Source: Flavonifractor sp. An100
GTDB lineage: Bacteria > Bacillota > Clostridia > Oscillospirales > Oscillospiraceae
Length of the DNA: 64,000 bases
Reading direction: 5' to 3'
Assembly (NCBI RefSeq): GCF_002161175.1
Contig: NZ_NFMA01000005.1
Location: 62,001 to 126,000 of the forward strand
This document shows positions 1 to 8,774 of this stretch, piece after piece. Numbering within the stretch: position 1 is the first letter of the stretch; each line of letters starts with the position of its first letter. Made by a program: the position numbers and the translations under genes. The notes under the pieces were generated by a model. It made no database searches. It had not been told where the DNA came from and saw nothing but the letters and a program-made list of their open reading frames with translations.

Positions 1-1379
1 GAAGCAGATGCAATGTAATTGTGTTTCCGCCACTTGTCAGCGGTGGGAGGCGCTTCCACAAAGATACAAATAAATAGCTTCAGCATATAAGCCAGGGTTA
101 GGCCACCCGAAAAGAGGAACAGCCATTCCAGCCCGGTGACCAGCCAGGACCACTGCCCAGCTACCGCAATGTACTCCACAATGCTCTCGTGGAGCAGCGT
201 TTTGCTCACATAGCCGTTAAGGAGAGGCAGACCAGCCAGACTCAGCATGGGGATACCCATAATGACGGCAAGGAAAGGTTTTCCACGCCCGAACCCTTGA
301 ATTTTATTTAAATCGAAGGAATGGGTGGATAGATGGATCACGCCGGCGGCCGGAAAGAGCACCATTTTGATGAGTGAATGGTTGACGATATGCAAAATTG
401 TTCCCGCCACAGCTAGCGCATTGTGGTGTCCCAGTAGACACTGCATGGATAAGCCAACCAAAATAAAACCAATCTGAGAAATCGATGAACAGGCCAAGGT
501 GCGCTTTAAGTCGATGGAGCAAACAGCCAGCACGGCTCCTAACACCATGGTGATTGCGCCTAAAACGGCTAAAACAGTTCCGCATGTGCTGTCATGAAGA
601 AAAAGGGTTGTGGAAAGAACTGCAACGCCGTAAATCCCTGTTTTGGTAATCACACCTGACAGAACAGCGGAGGCAGGGGCTGGTGCGGCCGGATGTGCGG
701 TGGGCAGCCAAATATGAAGAGGAAAGGCTCCTGCTTTGGCGGCAAATCCTACGAGAGTCAATAGCCCGCCGGTCCAGAGAAGGGAGCGGTTGGGAGCCTG
801 TGCGGCTGCCTGTGCCAGTTGGGAAAGCTGCAGCGTTCCCAACTGATAATATAGGAGAAATAGACCCGATAAGGTAACCAATCCGCCAATAACTGCCACC
901 GCCAAGTAGGTATCCCCTGCCTTTAATGCAGCTGGCTCTTCCGTCTGGACAACGGCCACATAAGAGGTAAAGGACATAAGCTCAAAGAAAATAAAGGTAG
1001 TGTAGAGATCAGCGGACAGAAATACACCCATGGTGGCTCCCAATGTCACCAACCAAAACAGGTAGTATCGGTTGCGGTGCTTGACATGGGCAAAGTACTC
1101 CTGAGATAAAATGGTAGCTGCCAGCCATCCGGAGGCGGTCAGGAAGGCCATCACAGAGTGAAAGCTGCCGGATGCAAACCCGATTCCAAGGCCGCAAAAT
1201 CCTTCCCATCGGACAAAAGTTGCCTCTTCTGCCAGAATGGTGATGACCAAAAGCAGCTCCAGAATCACCACAGCCTGAACAAAAACGTCCCGACCACGTT
1301 TCCAGGCCCGACCAATCCAATAGCTGAATGGGGCACAAACCATGGGCAGAAAAACAAGAAGTTCTAGATTTTTTGACAT
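1..1379 (-). CDS. Proton-conducting antiporter-like membrane subunit (MrpD/NuoL/M/N family), 3' end cut by window edge
   Basis: Reading from ATG at 1379 toward base 1 gives an open frame of 459 codons with no stop, so the C-terminus lies beyond the window. The protein starts MSKNLELLVFLP and is almost entirely hydrophobic. It carries the proton-antiporter signature: a membrane Glu in IFFELMSFTSY, the lysine helix in GFAAKAGAFPLHIWLP followed by HPAAPAPASAVLSG, and a second lysine in HSLIKMVLF. These are the Glu and Lys positions that move protons in complex I NuoL/M/N and in MrpA/D. It is the fourth and last visible large subunit of an operon read right to left, 33 bp after the previous stop. 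Which of the NuoL, M or N types it matches best cannot be settled by eye. Confidence 0.88.
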   Translation of the reverse strand, partial: MSKNLELLVFLPMVCAPFSYWIGRAWKRGRDVFVQAVVILELLLVITILAEEATFVRWEGFCGLGIGFASGSFHSVMAFLTASGWLAATILSQEYFAHVKHRNRYYLFWLVTLGATMGVFLSADLYTTFIFFELMSFTSYVAVVQTEEPAALKAGDTYLAVAVIGGLVTLSGLFLLYYQLGTLQLSQLAQAAAQAPNRSLLWTGGLLTLVGFAAKAGAFPLHIWLPTAHPAAPAPASAVLSGVITKTGIYGVAVLSTTLFLHDSTCGTVLAVLGAITMVLGAVLAVCSIDLKRTLACSSISQIGFILVGLSMQCLLGHHNALAVAGTILHIVNHSLIKMVLFPAAGVIHLSTHSFDLNKIQGFGRGKPFLAVIMGIPMLSLAGLPLLNGYVSKTLLHESIVEYIAVAGQWSWLVTGLEWLFLFSGGLTLAYMLKLFICIFVEAPPTADKWRKHNYIASA

Positions 1380-1412
1380 GGCTCTCCCCTCTTTCTAACG
1401 GTGGTGTCTGGA

Positions 1413-2888
1413 TTACAGCCCCAATATAAGGCTGCTGATGGAACCGGCTACGGAATTGGCGCTAAGTCCAAGCAGAACAGAAACAACCGATAACACGCCC
1501 AGCGGGAGTGTCATTCGGATACCTGGGTCCCGTCTGGCCCTTTTCGGAATTTTTACGGAAATTGCCCGATTCTGTCTGGGGAAGTAAGCGAGCATAATAA
1601 TTTGGGTCAGGTATAGAGCGGTTAATATGGCAGATGCCGCTAATGCAGCTGTCCCTAAGTAACCAAGCGTACTTTTCAGGTCCACGCAGGCGGTGGCCAG
1701 CATCCACTTGCTGGAAAATCCGGCAAGCGGAGGAATGCCCATTAACCCGAAAGCTGCTGTGGAAAAACAGGCAAATACCGTAGGCATCAGCGCGCCGCAA
1801 CCCTCAATATCCGGTACGAAATCCCGGTGCATCTTATAGTGGATCGCACCCACACCAAAAAAGAGCGTAATCTTAAGCACTGCGTGGAACACCATATGGG
1901 TAATACCTGCAATCAAACCTGCTTGTGTTAGTGTGGTAATACCAAGCAGAACGTAGGACAGGTTGCTGATCGTTGACCAAGCCAGGCGACGTTTGAGGTG
2001 CTGGGTTTGGAGTGCCTTTGCAGATCCAAACACAATGGTAAAAACGGCAGCCGCCATGACCATGTCTTGCGCCCAAGTCCCTCGAATCAGGTCTGGTCCA
2101 AATCCATACCAGGTCAGGCGCACAACCGCAAACACACCGGCCTTGACCACAGCCACGGCATGAAGCAGGGCTGTGACAGGGGTAGGGGCAACGGAAGCGC
2201 GCAGCAGCCATTTATGTCCCGGAAAAACAGCGGCTTTGACACCAAAACCGAAAAATCCCAGAACATAAGCCACTAACAAAATATCTGTGTTCATATCTCC
2301 CACAGAGACGGTTCCGCCAAACTGAAACATTTCGCCGCCATACTGAAGGAGAAACACCATGGCGATGAATCCCAAAGCTGCCCCGCTCATGGAGTAGATT
2401 AAATAAACCTTCCCTGCGTACCGGGCCTTGCCGTCCATTCCATGCATGACAAGGGGAAGCGTGACCAGGGTGAGCAGCTCGTAGAAAAAATACATGGTCA
2501 ACACATTGGCAGAAAATGCGATTCCCAGGGTGACGCCAAAGGCGATCAAGTAAAAGGTGAAAAATCGATTCTCCCCTCCCTCTCGGCTCATATACTCTAC
2601 CGCATACAGACAAGCCAGCGGCCAGAGCAAGGAAACCATACCGGCAAAGATTCCGGATAATCCATCCACCTGGAAGGCTACAGACAGATGGTCATTTAGC
2701 CGGATAAGCACCATGGGAGGGTGATGCAAGGCAGTCGATATGGAGCAGAGGGACAGCACCGCAGTTGTGCAAGCCACGCCAATGACATAGTCTTGTCTGG
2801 TTCGGCGATCCCTGGGGCGCCAAAGAGCCAGTAGGCACCCGCCTATCATGGGGCAAAAGATCGCGGCAAGCATGAGCATAGGATGCAC
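1413..2888 (-). CDS. Proton-conducting antiporter-like membrane subunit (MrpD/NuoM family)
   Basis: The product is 491 aa with about 14 predicted membrane helices. The acidic helix reads YFFYELLTLVTLPLVMH. The lysine helix GFGVKAAVFPGHKWLL departs from its neighbours: HKWLLRASVAPTPVTA stands where the others have HxWLPxAHPxAPAPASA. A further lysine helix, AVAVVKAGVFAVV, and FHAVLKITLFFGVGAI are present. The family moves H+ or Na+ through half-channels in complex I, Mrp antiporters and membrane-bound hydrogenases. It is the third of four homologous large subunits here, and the altered central motif suggests a specialised role within the complex. Confidence 0.9.
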   Translation of the reverse strand: MHPMLMLAAIFCPMIGGCLLALWRPRDRRTRQDYVIGVACTTAVLSLCSISTALHHPPMVLIRLNDHLSVAFQVDGLSGIFAGMVSLLWPLACLYAVEYMSREGGENRFFTFYLIAFGVTLGIAFSANVLTMYFFYELLTLVTLPLVMHGMDGKARYAGKVYLIYSMSGAALGFIAMVFLLQYGGEMFQFGGTVSVGDMNTDILLVAYVLGFFGFGVKAAVFPGHKWLLRASVAPTPVTALLHAVAVVKAGVFAVVRLTWYGFGPDLIRGTWAQDMVMAAAVFTIVFGSAKALQTQHLKRRLAWSTISNLSYVLLGITTLTQAGLIAGITHMVFHAVLKITLFFGVGAIHYKMHRDFVPDIEGCGALMPTVFACFSTAAFGLMGIPPLAGFSSKWMLATACVDLKSTLGYLGTAALAASAILTALYLTQIIMLAYFPRQNRAISVKIPKRARRDPGIRMTLPLGVLSVVSVLLGLSANSVAGSISSLILGL

Positions 2889-2914
2889 CCCCTCTCATAA
2901 AATAAGTTCTTTAT

Positions 2915-4381
2915 CTAGGGAAACAACGGATCAACGACTGCTTGGATGGCAGGTTCAATGATGCCAGGGAACATGCCCAATATGACTACTGCCGCCGTGA
3001 GCATGGTTAAGGTAATCCACATCAACCATGTGTCCTGCTGCTTGACAATATTGCTGCGGTCAAAATCGGCGCCCGGGAAAAAGGCGTTGGTTACAATGGG
3101 AAGCAGGTAACCGGCTGTAAGTAAGGCAGATACCATTAGAATCGCGATTCCCACATAGGTGAACGCGCCCTCATTTGCCTGTAAAGCTCCCTGGGCCAGT
3201 ATCCATTTAGATAGGAAACCACCGGTGGGCGGGATTCCTACGAGAGACAGAGAGGCGAGGGTAAAACACCACATGGAAATGCCATAAGCGGTTCCTACTC
3301 CCCTCATTTGGGATACCTGAGTCAAGTGAGTTTTATAGATAATGGCACCTGTGGCCATAAAAAGAGCATTTTTGGCAATGGCATGAAAAATTGCCTGAAA
3401 GACAGCGCCCTCCAACGCACCCGGCGTAAAGAGCATCAGTCCAAAAATCACGTAAGAAACTTGGCTGACGGTTGAGTAGGCCAGACGCTTTTTCAACGTA
3501 TCTTCCCGTAACGCCAAGGTGGAGCCCATCAAAATTGTGATGAGAGACAGTGTCAGTACAGCTTTCTGAGCCCAAGAGCCATCTAAAAACTCCCAACCAT
3601 ATAGGTAATAGGCCACCCGAATAAGAGCCAATACACCCATCTTTGTAATTAATCCGGAAAGCACCGCTGACGCAGGCGCAGGGGCCACTGGGTGAGCAAT
3701 GGGAAGCCAGGCGTGGAGCGGAAACATGCCCGCTTTACAGCCAAAACCAATTGCCATAATGAGAAAAACAGCTAGCAGCAGTTCCTGGTTCTGTTGGGCC
3801 AAGGAGAGATCCAAGACTCCGCCCGGTGTGAATAGGTCTGTCACACAGTAATCTTGAAGGATAAATAATCCGAATAGCCCCAGCCCTGCCCCGGCTACGG
3901 AGAAGGCCAGATAGCGCCACGCCGCCTCAAAAGCCTTTCTGGTCCCAATATGTAGAACAAGTGGGAAGGAACACAAGGTCATCAGTTCATAGAACATGTA
4001 TAAGGTTGCCAGGTTTCCCGCATAGCAGACCCCCATCAGGCCACCTAAGGTCATCAAATAGAATCCAAAAAAGCGCTCCCGGTGACCCTCGTGGTTCATA
4101 TACTCATAAGCGAAAAAAGCCACAGCAAACCAGATGATACAAATTAGAGTGGAAAATAGCCTCCCCAAAGGATCACCTTGAAGGACAATCCTTACTCCAG
4201 CCAGCTCCAAAGCCACATAGGGAGTCGCATCATAAAATACGACGGGGAGGACAATCAGCATCTGCAGGATTAATATGGTGGATACCACGAGACGGCGTAC
4301 GTGCAGCGTATGGATCTGCGTTGCCATCAGACCGCCTAAAATAGGAAACAAAATAGGAAGCACTAACCAGTTTCCGTACAC
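2915..4381 (-). CDS. Proton-conducting antiporter-like membrane subunit (MrpD/NuoM family)
   Basis: The product is 488 aa, hydrophobic throughout, with the conserved Glu in YMFYELMTLCSFPLVLH, the Lys helix in GFGCKAGMFPLHAWLP followed by AHPVAPAPASAVLSG, and FHAIAKNALFMATGAI. This is the full set of charged residues expected of an active antiporter-like subunit. It lies between two paralogues with gaps of 26 and 34 bp, so it is surely co-transcribed. The sequence resembles MrpD and MbhH-type subunits. No soluble domain is attached. Confidence 0.9.
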   Translation of the reverse strand: MYGNWLVLPILFPILGGLMATQIHTLHVRRLVVSTILILQMLIVLPVVFYDATPYVALELAGVRIVLQGDPLGRLFSTLICIIWFAVAFFAYEYMNHEGHRERFFGFYLMTLGGLMGVCYAGNLATLYMFYELMTLCSFPLVLHIGTRKAFEAAWRYLAFSVAGAGLGLFGLFILQDYCVTDLFTPGGVLDLSLAQQNQELLLAVFLIMAIGFGCKAGMFPLHAWLPIAHPVAPAPASAVLSGLITKMGVLALIRVAYYLYGWEFLDGSWAQKAVLTLSLITILMGSTLALREDTLKKRLAYSTVSQVSYVIFGLMLFTPGALEGAVFQAIFHAIAKNALFMATGAIIYKTHLTQVSQMRGVGTAYGISMWCFTLASLSLVGIPPTGGFLSKWILAQGALQANEGAFTYVGIAILMVSALLTAGYLLPIVTNAFFPGADFDRSNIVKQQDTWLMWITLTMLTAAVVILGMFPGIIEPAIQAVVDPLFP

Positions 4382-4415
4382 CGACTCTCCCCCCTTCTAC
4401 CTACATTACAGATGG

Positions 4416-5903
4416 TTACAAAAGTTCCAAACCCTGGTAAATCACTTCAAACAATGGGCCGACTCCCATGCCCAAAATAACATTGCACACCAAAAAGCAG
4501 ACAATTGCGATCTGATAGTCCTGCACTGTATGGTGGAGCAGTTGCTCTCGCTCCGCACGCTTACCCCAGATGGCCAAAATGGCAGGAATATAGTACGTCG
4601 CATTGAGTACCGAGCTGGCAGCGATTCCAAAAAGAGCGGGCATGGTCTGCCACTCTGCCGCTAAGGCGGCTACTGCCAGACCATATTTTGAAGAAAAGCC
4701 TGCCAAAAGGGGCAGTCCACACAGAGAAAGGCCACCTACAGTAAAGGCAAGTCCTGCCATAGGATCTCTCCAGGCAGCTCCCCGCAGGTCACTCCAGTAG
4801 TGTCCTCCCCGCCCTGCCCGAATCAGAGCTCCTGCCCCTACAAAAATCATGGGCTTGGTAAAGGCGTGGGCTAAAATTTGAAAGCAGGCTGCCGCTGTTC
4901 CTGCCCGGCTGCCCAAACCAAGGGCTAGAAAAATATAGGAAATTTGTGCGGAGGAGGAGTATGCCACCATGCGTTTGACATCTTCTTGCCGAAGCGCGGC
5001 TACGGAGGCAAACAGCATACCGGTCAATCCCAGGAGAAACAGCAGATCATCCATATAGATACTGATTAGCATACTGTCTCCAAACACGCGCACAATCAAT
5101 TTGATCAATAAAACGATATAGCCTTTCAGAACCAGCCCAGATAAAATAGCGCTGGCAGAGGTGGTAGCGCTGGCATGGGCGTCGGGGAGCCATGCATGAA
5201 ACGGAAATTGTGCACTTTTAATTGATAGGCCCAGCGTCATCAAGAGAGCAGCTGCGGTAAGAGGGACCATATAAGTTCCCCCGGATACCAATTGGGCGAT
5301 GATTTCTCCCAGGTCCTCCATCAGAAGATGTCCGGTCACGCAGTACAAAATCGAGATACCCAGCAGAACCAGGCCAGAACCCAAACAACTGAATACCAGG
5401 TAACGAATCGCAGCTACTACCGATTTCCCGCTCTCTTTGGCCACGACAGCCACACAGGCTGTAATGGCCGCAATTTCTATAAATACATAGGCGGTGAACA
5501 GATCGTTGGTGTACACCATAGCCAGCAAGGCGGCATATAAAAGCTGCATCAGCAGACAAAACATCCCCTGACGTTCCGGACGGATATCCCGCTGAATATC
5601 CCTTGTCCCACCTGTAAAGGATAAAAGCATTACAAGACTAAAGCTGGCTGCAAAGAGTGCTTCCAGAGGCCCTGCCTTCAGTTCATTTCCCCAAGGCGCG
5701 GGGAAATGTCCCATTTGATAAGTAAAACTGGTTCCGGTCTGCCAAAGCTCAGTAAGGAGCCATCCTGACAGCAGAGTAACGGCCAGTTGAACCCCTTGGG
5801 CAAGGCGCAGCGCACCGTTTTTTTGTGAAAGGAAAGGAGAGGCTATGGCACTGAGCAAAATAAGAAACAGACTGAAAAAGGGAATATTCTGTATAAAGTT
5901 CAT
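4416..5903 (-). CDS. MrpD/MbhH-like antiporter subunit
   Basis: The product is 495 aa. It follows mrpC directly, which is the position of mrpD in Mrp operons and mbhH in archaeal membrane-bound hydrogenase operons. The acidic helix is YVFIEIAAITACVAVV. The lysine helix is SIKSAQFPFHAWLPDAHA, and a second Lys lies in ILSGLVLKGYIVLL. The HAFTKPMIFVGAGAL helix is also present. Of the four large subunits this is the most MrpD-like by position and motif. Its start sits behind a clear Shine-Dalgarno sequence (AGGAAGG), 30 bp after the mrpC stop. Confidence 0.9.
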   Translation of the reverse strand: MNFIQNIPFFSLFLILLSAIASPFLSQKNGALRLAQGVQLAVTLLSGWLLTELWQTGTSFTYQMGHFPAPWGNELKAGPLEALFAASFSLVMLLSFTGGTRDIQRDIRPERQGMFCLLMQLLYAALLAMVYTNDLFTAYVFIEIAAITACVAVVAKESGKSVVAAIRYLVFSCLGSGLVLLGISILYCVTGHLLMEDLGEIIAQLVSGGTYMVPLTAAALLMTLGLSIKSAQFPFHAWLPDAHASATTSASAILSGLVLKGYIVLLIKLIVRVFGDSMLISIYMDDLLFLLGLTGMLFASVAALRQEDVKRMVAYSSSAQISYIFLALGLGSRAGTAAACFQILAHAFTKPMIFVGAGALIRAGRGGHYWSDLRGAAWRDPMAGLAFTVGGLSLCGLPLLAGFSSKYGLAVAALAAEWQTMPALFGIAASSVLNATYYIPAILAIWGKRAEREQLLHHTVQDYQIAIVCFLVCNVILGMGVGPLFEVIYQGLELL

Positions 5904-5933
5904 TCGCTTTACCCTCCTTCCTGTTCCAACATT

Positions 5934-6317
5934 TTACTGACCGTGATCCTCTTTTTCCTCTTTGGCCCGCATCAAGATAATATCTAAATTTAAACTGTGA
6001 TATTTCCGATACAGACGACAGGTCAATGCCAAAAATAAAGCTGTTGTACTCACAGCAACTACGATTCCCGTCAATACCAACCCACCTGGAACCGGGTTAA
6101 TATAGGCTGGAGTTTCACTCCCAAGGGTCACAATCGGGGCTCTTCCCCCTTCAATATATCCCATGGCTGCCAGAAAAAGAAATACAGAGGTATCCATTAG
6201 ATTCAGACCAATGATTTTTTTGATCAAATTGGGATGGAGAAATAGTGTAGCCAACCCGATGGTAAACAATAGTACAGCGCCAATATAAAACCGTTGCTGA
6301 ATGAAAAGCTCTGCCAT
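5934..6317 (-). CDS. mrpC: MrpC / NuoK-like small subunit
   Basis: The product is 127 aa (MAELFIQQRF...). It has three membrane helices typical of MrpC, MnhC and NuoK, and the LMDTSVFLFLAAMGYIEGG segment where NuoK carries its membrane acidic residue. A longer in-frame start exists at 6455 but would overlap the previous gene by about 135 bp. The start at 6317 has a GGAGG sequence 7 bp upstream and lies 2 bp after the preceding stop, so it is preferred. The C-terminus is charged (MRAKEEKEDHGQ). In Mrp complexes MrpC packs against MrpD, and mrpC is next to a mrpD-like gene here too. Confidence 0.88.
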   Translation of the reverse strand: MAELFIQQRFYIGAVLLFTIGLATLFLHPNLIKKIIGLNLMDTSVFLFLAAMGYIEGGRAPIVTLGSETPAYINPVPGGLVLTGIVVAVSTTALFLALTCRLYRKYHSLNLDIILMRAKEEKEDHGQ

Positions 6318-6319
6318 CT

Positions 6320-7345
6320 CTATTCCTCCTTTCCGGCAAATAACGTATAAAACGTGTACATGGTACAGCCCACAATAATTCCGACGCATATGTTCAGCGG
6401 CAGTAAAAAACCTCCACTGAATATGGCTCCGGGTGTCCCTTTTGGAATGTCCCATCCAATGTGGTTAGCACCTGTAAAGAACGAGTAACCTTTCATTACT
6501 CCGTAGGCCAGAAGGCAGATTACCGTCAGTTTGGTAATTCGTTTTGAAGGAAGGAGAATTTCCATTCGGCTGCGGCCTAAAATCAAGGCACTCAAAATTA
6601 GACCGCATCCAAGGACCGTGCCCCCAGAGAATCCGCCGCCCGGACTGAGATGTCCGTTTAAAATGACATAGATGCCAAACATCATGACAGCCGGTAAAAT
6701 CAACATTCCCATCCGATGTAGGATCAGATCTCCTGACCCCTCTGTAGCAGCAGGGCGGCCAGGATGGCGCAGTAAAAGAATGACGCTCATAGCTGCGGCA
6801 AACAATACAGTTGACTCTCCAAAGGTGTCAAAGGCTCGATAGTCTAAAATCATGCCGGTTACTGCGTTGATGGCACCGGTTTCCTCCACGCCCTGTTCCA
6901 GATAGCGCTCAGACACCTCGTTTACCGCGGGGGCGTCTGGATCTCCAAATTGTGGCATGACTAACACAACGCCCAAAAGCGTTACCATCATAACGATAGC
7001 TACAAAAATAGATGCAATCCGGTACAGTCTGATCAGACTGCGCAGACGACCTGGACGGTAGCGCCGACCTGGAATCCGAGACTGAGATATGACCACCGAT
7101 TGTCCTTGGCCGGAGCTATGAGGAAGTGGCTGTGTGATCCCCTTTGCTTTGCGCTCACGATAGCGCATCAGGCGATAGGCTCCAAAATCTAAAAACTCGT
7201 GGGAATCTATATATTCTAGATATTCAATAAATTCTGCTCGCTCCGGGTCCTCGGCCACCTCCCGGTCTTGATTTGGATCTTCGCCCTCTGCCCAACGCAT
7301 AAAGCGGTCAAATAGATGCTGAGGCTTTCCGTCATGTTTCATCAT
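6320..7345 (-). CDS. MbhE-MnhB fusion subunit with an acidic N-terminal extension
   Basis: The product is about 341 aa and made of three parts. Residues 1-105 are soluble and highly charged, with no hydrophobic segment (WAEGEDPNQDREVAEDPERA). A membrane helix near 107-130 leads into an MbhE-like segment with the conserved GAINAVTGMILDYRAFDTFG. The MnhB/MrpB domain, with NGHLSPGGGFSGGTVLG, fills the last 150 residues. In archaeal Mbh operons MbhE and MbhF (MnhB) are separate, and in bacterial Mrp the E-like part is the tail of MrpA. GTG 7348, ATG 7345 and ATG 7342 are possible starts; all overlap the end of the DUF4040 gene. I do not recognise the N-terminal extension. Confidence 0.85.
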   Translation of the reverse strand: MMKHDGKPQHLFDRFMRWAEGEDPNQDREVAEDPERAEFIEYLEYIDSHEFLDFGAYRLMRYRERKAKGITQPLPHSSGQGQSVVISQSRIPGRRYRPGRLRSLIRLYRIASIFVAIVMMVTLLGVVLVMPQFGDPDAPAVNEVSERYLEQGVEETGAINAVTGMILDYRAFDTFGESTVLFAAAMSVILLLRHPGRPAATEGSGDLILHRMGMLILPAVMMFGIYVILNGHLSPGGGFSGGTVLGCGLILSALILGRSRMEILLPSKRITKLTVICLLAYGVMKGYSFFTGANHIGWDIPKGTPGAIFSGGFLLPLNICVGIIVGCTMYTFYTLFAGKEE

Positions 7346-7592
7346 CACGGTCCACCCCTCTCAATTGGTTGAGCTTACGCAGGGCTAAGAAAAACAAAAT
7401 GCTGGTGACACCGGCACCCACAGCGGCTTCGGTGATGGCCAGGTCTGGAGACTGAAGTAAAATCCACAAAATGGCCATGACCGAAGAGTAGGACATAAAA
7501 ATAATGACCGTAGCGACTAAATTCTTGGCAAACACGGCGGCAAGAGCACAAAATATCAAAAAGAGCAACAGCAGAATCTCCAATAGGATCAT
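7332..7592 (-). CDS. DUF4040 / MbhD-like subunit (split MrpA C-terminal piece)
   Basis: The product is 86 aa (MILLEILLLLF...) with three hydrophobic helices and the conserved ITEAAVGAGVTSILFFLAL, which contains the membrane Glu of the DUF4040/MbhD family. In one-piece MrpA this segment follows the NuoL-like domain; here it is its own gene, as in archaeal Mbh operons. The frame could extend to 7697, but a GGGGG sequence 8 bp before the ATG at 7592, and overlap with mrpG, favour the short form. It overlaps the next gene by 14 bp and mrpG by 4 bp, consistent with translational coupling. Confidence 0.85.
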   Translation of the reverse strand: MILLEILLLLFLIFCALAAVFAKNLVATVIIFMSYSSVMAILWILLQSPDLAITEAAVGAGVTSILFFLALRKLNQLRGVDRDDET

Positions 7593-7918
7593 AACTCCTG
7601 TTCCCCCTTTCCACTCAGTCGGTCCGGCTCCATATCTCGTCCAGTAATCAGTTCCATTCGGGCAATCAAGTGGGAAGAGACGGGATTTGTTGCCCATAGA
7701 ATGATCCAGAGAAGGATTAGCTTAGCTGTGGCCCAGTGAAAGCCATACAGCACAGCTAAGCCAGCTCCCACAAATAGCAGCCCCAGCGTGTCAGTCAGAG
7801 CGCCAGCATGGAGACGCTCTAATGAATCCCGCAGACGGAACAGCCCTAAAATAGAGATGCCGATGACGAGGATTCCCAACGTGATCAGCACAATGGCAAG
7901 GCCAATGCGTACTGTCAT
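7589..7918 (-). CDS. mrpG: MrpG / MnhG / MbhC-like subunit
   Basis: The product is 109 aa (MTVRIGLAIVL...). The MnhG/PhaG signature GLFRLRDSLERLHAGALTDT is followed by two more membrane helices. The ATG at 7918 overlaps the mrpF stop by 4 bp, so the longer frame reaching 8170 is rejected. MrpG is a small integral subunit needed for Mrp complex assembly. The C-terminus ends in a charged tail, DRLSGKGEQEL. Confidence 0.88.
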   Translation of the reverse strand: MTVRIGLAIVLITLGILVIGISILGLFRLRDSLERLHAGALTDTLGLLFVGAGLAVLYGFHWATAKLILLWIILWATNPVSSHLIARMELITGRDMEPDRLSGKGEQEL

Positions 7919-8217
7919 AGCTGTTCCCCTTTCCGTTTGCGGTGATGGGCAATGGTAATTCGGCTGATTACTGCAATCGACAGTAGATTGAGAAGACCAT
8001 AAAGAATCGCTACATCCAGTAGATAGGACTGCTCCAGCCGATAGGCTAACACACAAATCAATAAAATGACCAGGGTGCAAATTACATTTAATGCCACAAT
8101 CCGGTCGGTATACCGTGGACCTCGAATTGCGCGAATTAAGCACAGAAGAATCCCCAGCCCCAGGAGACACATAACACCAGTCAGAAAAGCACTTAGTTGG
8201 GGTGTTAATTCAACCAT
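7915..8217 (-). CDS. mrpF: MrpF / MnhF / MbhB-like subunit
   Basis: The product is 100 aa (MVELTPQLSAFLTG...) with three membrane helices and the family motif RAIRGPRYTDRIVALNVI. Its start at 8217 overlaps the 3' end of mrpE by 8 bp, and its stop overlaps mrpG by 4 bp. MrpF is one of the three small subunits (E, F, G) of multisubunit Na+/H+ antiporters, and the E-F-G order is that of Mrp and archaeal Mbh operons. Confidence 0.88.
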   Translation of the reverse strand: MVELTPQLSAFLTGVMCLLGLGILLCLIRAIRGPRYTDRIVALNVICTLVILLICVLAYRLEQSYLLDVAILYGLLNLLSIAVISRITIAHHRKRKGEQL

Positions 8218-8698
8218 GGTCACTTTCCTCCAATCTCTGCAGCTTTTTGACAAATCCACAGTTTTCCAGATTCTCTGCCAGTTCCCCTCTCAACGCATAG
8301 ACACAAATTGCATTTTTTCCAAGAGACACTGTCACTGTGCCGGGGGTCAGGGTAATGGAATTGGCCAGAGTTAACTGTGCCATAGGACCTTTTACAGGAA
8401 GGGCAAACCAAACTAACTTGGGGCGTCCATTTCCTGGGCATAAAATCAATCGAATAACAGAAAAGCTGGAAAGAAATACCTGACCTAGTAAGTATATAAG
8501 GTAACCCAAAATGCTAGGAATCCGTTTTACAAGTTGAATCTGATACCTTGGAAATCCAGGAATGATTCGGGGCGTAAAGAAGGTAAGCGCAGCGGAAACC
8601 GCTGCGCCTACCAGAACAATCTCGACTGTTACCTTACCGCTCAGAAGAATCCAGAGTAAGAACAGGAATAAAAACAACAGAACTTCTCTCCTCTTCAT
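8210..8698 (-). CDS. mrpE: MrpE / MnhE / MbhA-like subunit, first gene of the antiporter operon
   Basis: The product is 162 aa. Two N-terminal membrane helices (LLFLFLFLLWILLSG...) and a third helix are followed by a soluble domain with ANSITLTPGTVTVSL, the hallmark of MrpE/MnhE. It is the promoter-proximal gene of at least ten consecutive minus-strand genes with overlaps or gaps under 40 bp. The operon thus opens with E-F-G instead of A, the order of archaeal Mbh and Mrp-like modules rather than of Bacillus mrpABCDEFG. Confidence 0.88.
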   Translation of the reverse strand: MKRREVLLFLFLFLLWILLSGKVTVEIVLVGAAVSAALTFFTPRIIPGFPRYQIQLVKRIPSILGYLIYLLGQVFLSSFSVIRLILCPGNGRPKLVWFALPVKGPMAQLTLANSITLTPGTVTVSLGKNAICVYALRGELAENLENCGFVKKLQRLEESDHG

Positions 8699-8774
8699 GG
8701 TTCTGATTGCCCACCATGGAGCTTAGTGAGGGAAATAGCGTGTGAACAACCTGCTTACAGGTGTGGCTAGAGAT

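Noticed and set aside
6318-6455. 46-codon upstream extension of mrpC
   Set aside because: It overlaps the MbhE-MnhB gene almost entirely and is not hydrophobic; the start at 6317 has a GGAGG sequence.
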